Notes under the pieces: generated by a model
The model's database searches: none
The model's input: the letters and a program-made list of their open reading frames with translations, nothing else
What the model was told of the DNA's origin: nothing
Shown: piece by piece, positions 7,856-10,673 of the stretch
Numbering within the stretch: position 1 is the stretch's first letter
Layout: each line of letters opens with the position of its first letter
From: Marinagarivorans sp. UBA5868
GTDB lineage: Bacteria > Pseudomonadota > Gammaproteobacteria > Pseudomonadales > Cellvibrionaceae
DNA: 10,673 nucleotides
Direction: 5' to 3'
Assembly (NCBI GenBank): GCA_002432095.1
Contig: DJFQ01000054.1
Location: 7,673 to 18,345 of the forward strand
Made by a program: the position numbers and the translations under genes

Positions 7856-8125
7856 ATGAGGTTCCGCCTGAACAGTGAGATGTCCATTGGACCCGCACAA
7901 TACGACGACGCTCCGCGAGGGCGCCGGTAAATGAGGGGTCTTAGGAAAAGCCAATCGTTATTGTATTGTTGTGGCCGCCGCCGAGAGCCGTTATCACGCC
8001 GCTAATTTGTTAACGGGTATACAACATCATCGGCACAATAAAAAACGCGACCCTATCTCAACGTAGCACATAAGTAAACAATTACAAACGGCGCACACCT
8101 TGAGCTGCTGGGCGGTTAGATAAAA
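7856..8125. other. Intergenic/leader stretch without a recognisable gene
   Basis: About 270 bases separate the small membrane gene's ATG from the fpr terminator. I see no convincing coding frame. The stretch is AT-rich in 8000-8095 and GC-rich in 7905-7990. It should hold the promoter for the small-protein/GGDEF-EAL operon on the minus strand, but no -35/-10 pair with good spacing stands out. A 7-bp inverted repeat (ACAATAC at 7897-7903, GTATTGT at 7963-7969) could form a long-range stem in the leader, but that is weak. No riboswitch is recognised. Confidence 0.5.
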
Positions 8126-8152
8126 GAAAGGCACCGAATAAAGGTGCCTTTC
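8118..8152 (-). terminator. Rho-independent terminator of fpr
   Basis: A perfect 10-bp stem pairs GAAAGGCACC (8126-8135) with GGTGCCTTTC (8143-8152) around a 7-base loop. Read on the minus strand the stem is followed by TTTTATCT, a U-rich tail. It lies about 30 bases after the fpr stop, as expected. Confidence 0.87.
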
Positions 8153-8180
8153 AAAAAGAAGCAGGAGAAATAAGTGATGC

Positions 8181-8957
8181 TTACTGTTCGACGAACGCTC
8201 GTTCGATTACATAATGGCCGGCGTCTCCGTGACGCACTTCCTGAAAACCGAATTCATTTAAAATTTTGCAGGTTTCTTTCAGCATTGAGGGACTACCACA
8301 CAACATAAATCGATCATCGTTGGTATTGACTTGTGGTACGCCTATGTCCGCAGCAAGTTTGCCCGATAACAACAGATCCGTCAGGCGGCCTTGGTTGCGA
8401 TAGGACTCGCGCGTAACCGTCGGGTAATAAACCAACTTGTCGCGAACCAACTCCCCTAAAAATTCGTCCTCCACCAACTCCTTTTCAATAAAATCGCGAT
8501 ACGCCAAATCGTTTACCTGCCGCACGCCGTGGGTGAGGATGACTTTGTCATAGAGATCATAAATTTCCGGATCTTTAATGATGCTCAAAAAGGGCGCGAG
8601 TCCCGTACCGGTGCTCAACAGATAAAGATGTTTGCCCGGCAACAGATGATCTGTCACCAAGGTGCCGGTGGATTTGCTGTTAACCAGAATTTCATCGCCG
8701 GGTTTGATTTTCTGCAACCTCGAGGTCAGCGGACCGTCGGGTACTTTAATGCTGAAGAATTCCAGATGGTCTTCATAGTTGGCGCTAGTAATGGAGTAAG
8801 CGCGCAATAGTGGCCGACCGTTCTCCTGGGGCAGGCCAATCATGGTGAAGTGGCCATTGCGAAAACGGAAGCCCGAATTCCTCGTGGTACGGAACGTGAA
8901 CAGAGAATCATTCCAATGGTGTACATCCAGCACGGTTTCGGTCAACAAACTGCTCAT
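8181..8957 (-). CDS. fpr: Ferredoxin/flavodoxin-NADP+ reductase
   Basis: This 258-aa FAD enzyme transfers electrons between NADPH and ferredoxin or flavodoxin in the cytoplasm, supporting iron-sulfur repair and oxidative-stress defence. The FAD-binding motif RAYS is at 52-55. The NADP-binding signature GTGLAPF is at 117-123, and CGSP, of the nicotinamide/adenosine pocket, is at 220-223. The C-terminus ends ERAFVEQ, very like the extended Azotobacter/Pseudomonas Fpr tail (ERAFVEK type) rather than a terminal tyrosine as in plastid enzymes. The length matches those enzymes. It is transcribed away from the LysR gene, sharing a 134-bp promoter region, and ends at a strong terminator, so it is probably a single-gene unit. 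In Pseudomonas the divergent LysR protein FinR activates fpr, and the same arrangement is seen here. Confidence 0.95.
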   Translation of the reverse strand: MSSLLTETVLDVHHWNDSLFTFRTTRNSGFRFRNGHFTMIGLPQENGRPLLRAYSITSANYEDHLEFFSIKVPDGPLTSRLQKIKPGDEILVNSKSTGTLVTDHLLPGKHLYLLSTGTGLAPFLSIIKDPEIYDLYDKVILTHGVRQVNDLAYRDFIEKELVEDEFLGELVRDKLVYYPTVTRESYRNQGRLTDLLLSGKLAADIGVPQVNTNDDRFMLCGSPSMLKETCKILNEFGFQEVRHGDAGHYVIERAFVEQ

Positions 8958-9018
8958 CGTAAAAAACCTGAAAGAAAGAAGAATTGAGGCCAGCCTAACG
9001 GAGAGCTACCATATAGGT

Positions 9019-9052
9019 AAATCGACTTATTCGAATATTTCAAATCGGATTA
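9019..9052. promoter_or_regulatory. Candidate FinR-type operator between fpr and the LysR gene
   Basis: A perfect 10-bp palindrome, TATTCGAATA, occupies 9028-9037 and extends weakly outward. Around it are two copies of a direct repeat, AAATCGACTTA (9019-9029) and AAATCGGATTA (9042-9052), identical at 9 of 11 positions and 23 bases apart. This sits 62-95 bases upstream of the fpr start and 40-73 bases upstream of the LysR start, the usual zone for LysR binding. No strong sigma-70 promoter is evident for fpr, which fits an activator-dependent promoter. Assignment to this regulator is inference. Confidence 0.45.
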
Positions 9053-9077
9053 GCCAATAAAAGCTTTAGTTTGATGC

Positions 9078-9094
9078 AAGGAAAACATGCCATG
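9078..9094 (+). promoter_or_regulatory. Ribosome binding site deciding the LysR start
   Basis: AAGGAA at 9078-9083 lies eight bases before the ATG at 9092. The earlier in-frame ATG at 9074 and TTG at 9071 have no such site. LysR proteins usually begin only a few residues before the LRQLQVF segment, which agrees with 9092. Confidence 0.65.
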
Positions 9095-9994
9095 CACTAT
9101 ACCCTCCGCCAACTCCAGGTCTTTCTCGCTGTCGCTCATTATGAAAACGTCACTAAAGCAGCAGAGCACCTCTCCATGTCGCAATCCGCCTGCAGCGGTG
9201 CATTGAAGGATCTGGAAACCCAGTACGACGTTCAGCTATTCGATCGGGTGGGTAAACGTTTGCAAACCAACGAACTCGGACGGATTCTGCGCCCAAAAGC
9301 CGAAGCGCTGATTGCCATGGCCCAGGAGTTGGAGCAGGACCTGAAGCGCCATAAAGAAGTGGGCAAAATCAAAGTCGGCGCCACCCTCACCATCGGCAAT
9401 TATCTCGCGGTTCCCTTGATTAGCCAGTTTATGCAAAGCAATGGCGCGGGGGTGAGTCTGGTGGTAGCCAATACTCAGGCGATCGCCGAAAAACTGCTGA
9501 ATTTTGATATCGATATCGGCATGATCGAGGGTGAATACCATCACCCGGATCTCGATATTATCCGCTGGCAGGAGGACGAGCTGATTTGCTTCTGCTCACC
9601 CCGCCACCCTCTCGCCAGCAAAAAAACGCTAACCGATGCGGATTTAACTGAAGCTCAATGGATTCTGCGGGAACCCGGTTCCGGCACCCGCCAAGCCTTC
9701 GAACGAGCCATGTACGGCTTACTGCCGCAGTTGCGAATCCTTTTGGAGCTCCAACACACCGAAGGCATCAAACGGGCGGTGGAGAATGACATGGGCATTT
9801 CCTGTTTATCGCAGATCTCTTTAAAAGATGCGTTTCAGCGAGGCTCGCTGGTGCCGTTACCCGTGCCGCAACGGGATTTTCACCGTATGTTTTACGCGGT
9901 ACTACACAAACACAAGTATCGCAGTGCCGGCCTCCTGCACTGGCTGGATCTGTGCGATATAAACCAACGCGCGAATCTGAATCCACGGGGCTAA
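9092..9994 (+). CDS. finR: LysR-family transcriptional regulator, FinR-like
   Basis: This 300-aa LysR-type regulator has an N-terminal winged helix-turn-helix (MHYTLRQLQVFLAVAHYEN, then VTKAAEHLSMSQSACSGALKDLE, about residues 1-45). A linker helix and a substrate-binding-like effector domain follow (about 92-290, starting KIKVGATLTIGNYL and including ILREPGSGTRQAFE). Divergence from fpr matches Pseudomonas FinR, which activates fpr under oxidative and osmotic stress; the symbol rests mainly on this neighbourhood. The effector domain also resembles CysB/CbbR-like members, so the ligand is unknown. The start at 9092 is set by a ribosome site and by typical family N-termini. Alanine dehydrogenase begins 5 bp after the stop, so the two are probably co-transcribed, which I do not recall as typical for FinR. 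Confidence 0.82.
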   Translation: MHYTLRQLQVFLAVAHYENVTKAAEHLSMSQSACSGALKDLETQYDVQLFDRVGKRLQTNELGRILRPKAEALIAMAQELEQDLKRHKEVGKIKVGATLTIGNYLAVPLISQFMQSNGAGVSLVVANTQAIAEKLLNFDIDIGMIEGEYHHPDLDIIRWQEDELICFCSPRHPLASKKTLTDADLTEAQWILREPGSGTRQAFERAMYGLLPQLRILLELQHTEGIKRAVENDMGISCLSQISLKDAFQRGSLVPLPVPQRDFHRMFYAVLHKHKYRSAGLLHWLDLCDINQRANLNPRG

Positions 9995-9999
9995 GCATT

Positions 10000-10673
10000 A
10001 TGCAAATCGGCGTACCAAAAGAAATCAAAGCGCAGGAATACCGGGTCGGACTTACGCCCGCCGGAGTTGGCGAACTGGTAAGAGCCGGCCATACCGTGCG
10101 AATTGAATGCGGCGCTGGCGCCGGGGCAGGTTTCAGTGATACCGAATATGAACAAGTGGGTGCGGAGCTGATACCCGATGCCGCCGACGTTTTTGCGCGC
10201 AGCACGCTGATCGTCAAAGTCAAAGAGCCGCAGGCGGAAGAACTATCGCGCCTGCAATCGCATCACATTCTGTTCACGTACCTTCACTTGGCACCCGACC
10301 CGCAACAGGCGCAAGGGCTACTGGACAGCGGCGCCACAGCCATCGCCTATGAAACAGTGACCGACGCCGCTGGCACCCTGCCCCTACTGGCGCCGATGAG
10401 TGAAGTGGCCGGTCGACTGTCAATCCAAGCCGCCGCCCGCTGCCTGGAAAAAGCGGCGGGCGGCTCGGGCGTATTATTAGGCGGCGTGCCCGGCGTAGCG
10501 CCGGGAAAGGTAGTCGTTTTAGGTGGTGGAGTGGTTGGGCTAAATGCCGCACGTATGGCGATGGGCTTGGGAGCGAGAGTAGTTGTCATCGACAAATCCG
10601 CGAGCCGTCTGCGCTATCTTGATGAACATTGGGGCGGCAGACTCTCCACGCTTTATGCCCATTCCGCCACCAT
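10000..10673 (+). CDS. ald: Alanine dehydrogenase, 3' end missing
   Basis: This NAD-dependent enzyme interconverts L-alanine with pyruvate and ammonia. The window holds the first 224 codons plus two bases of a gene usually about 371 codons long. The N-terminus [20 protein letters not shown] is diagnostic. Substrate-site R15, K75 and catalytic H96 (in YLHLAP) fall at the known family positions. The Rossmann motif GGGVVG (175-180) is followed by an acidic residue D198 in VVVIDKS, which favours NAD over NADP. The ATG at 10000 has GGGG (9987-9990) nine bases upstream, inside the end of the LysR gene. The 5-bp gap to that gene suggests an operon. Nothing in the visible part looks broken; the later catalytic aspartate lies beyond the window. 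Confidence 0.95.
   Translation, partial: MQIGVPKEIKAQEYRVGLTPAGVGELVRAGHTVRIECGAGAGAGFSDTEYEQVGAELIPDAADVFARSTLIVKVKEPQAEELSRLQSHHILFTYLHLAPDPQQAQGLLDSGATAIAYETVTDAAGTLPLLAPMSEVAGRLSIQAAARCLEKAAGGSGVLLGGVPGVAPGKVVVLGGGVVGLNAARMAMGLGARVVVIDKSASRLRYLDEHWGGRLSTLYAHSAT

Noticed and set aside
7856..7954. TTG start at 7954 extending the small membrane protein by 33 residues
   Set aside because: The extension is non-hydrophobic with no domain, TTG is a weak start, and the membrane protein begins naturally at ATG 7855.
7856..8125. A riboswitch or small RNA in the leader of the small-protein/GGDEF-EAL operon
   Set aside because: I see no recognisable c-di-GMP or other riboswitch core, and only a weak 7-bp long-range inverted repeat. 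A covariance-model search (Infernal/Rfam) would decide.
1..10673. A defence island, mobile element or CRISPR system
   Set aside because: There is no transposase, integrase, toxin-antitoxin gene, nuclease or repeat-spacer array. The genes present are ordinary chromosomal families.

Overview
The window looks like chromosomal DNA from a free-living, probably marine or environmental gammaproteobacterium. The evidence is a Pseudomonas/Azotobacter-type ferredoxin-NADP reductase next to a FinR-like LysR regulator, a LolA-like/outer-membrane-barrel export pair, and two large GGDEF-EAL proteins. A Cellvibrionales-like lineage is my guess from general gene style; it is not demonstrated. I see no rRNA, tRNA, insertion sequence, phage gene or CRISPR array. 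Both edge genes (LolA-like at the left, alanine dehydrogenase at the right) are cut by the window.

Left block (1-5607, + strand): the 3' part of a periplasmic LolA-like 'outer membrane lipoprotein-sorting' protein overlaps by one base the start of a 447-aa outer membrane beta-barrel protein (DUF1302-like). A TetR-family regulator with a WHG-type C-terminal domain follows after 49 bases. After another 57 bases comes a 906-aa soluble GAF-PAS-PAS-GGDEF-EAL protein that probably starts at TTG. In related bacteria the LolA-like/barrel pair usually accompanies an RND/MMPL exporter, which would lie upstream of this window. No terminator is visible between these four genes.

Middle block (5623-7855, - strand): a membrane-anchored 3TM-PAS-GGDEF-EAL protein runs tail-to-tail against the 906-aa gene with a 15-bp gap. 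It is preceded, with a 14-bp overlap, by a small 92-aa three-helix membrane protein. The small protein resembles the N-terminal membrane module of the GGDEF-EAL protein in layout and in one short motif, so the pair may be a two-subunit membrane sensor. This is the most interesting unexplained arrangement here.

Right block (7856-10673): a leader/intergenic stretch holds a perfect-stem terminator for fpr. Then come fpr (- strand) and a divergent FinR-like LysR gene (+ strand), sharing a 134-bp intergenic region with a palindrome and a direct repeat. Alanine dehydrogenase begins only 5 bp after the LysR stop, which suggests that one transcript links the redox regulator to alanine/NADH metabolism.

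Overall the window combines envelope export, c-di-GMP signalling and redox/amino-acid metabolism. Most genes belong to known families. I did not find a clearly novel defence or mobile system.
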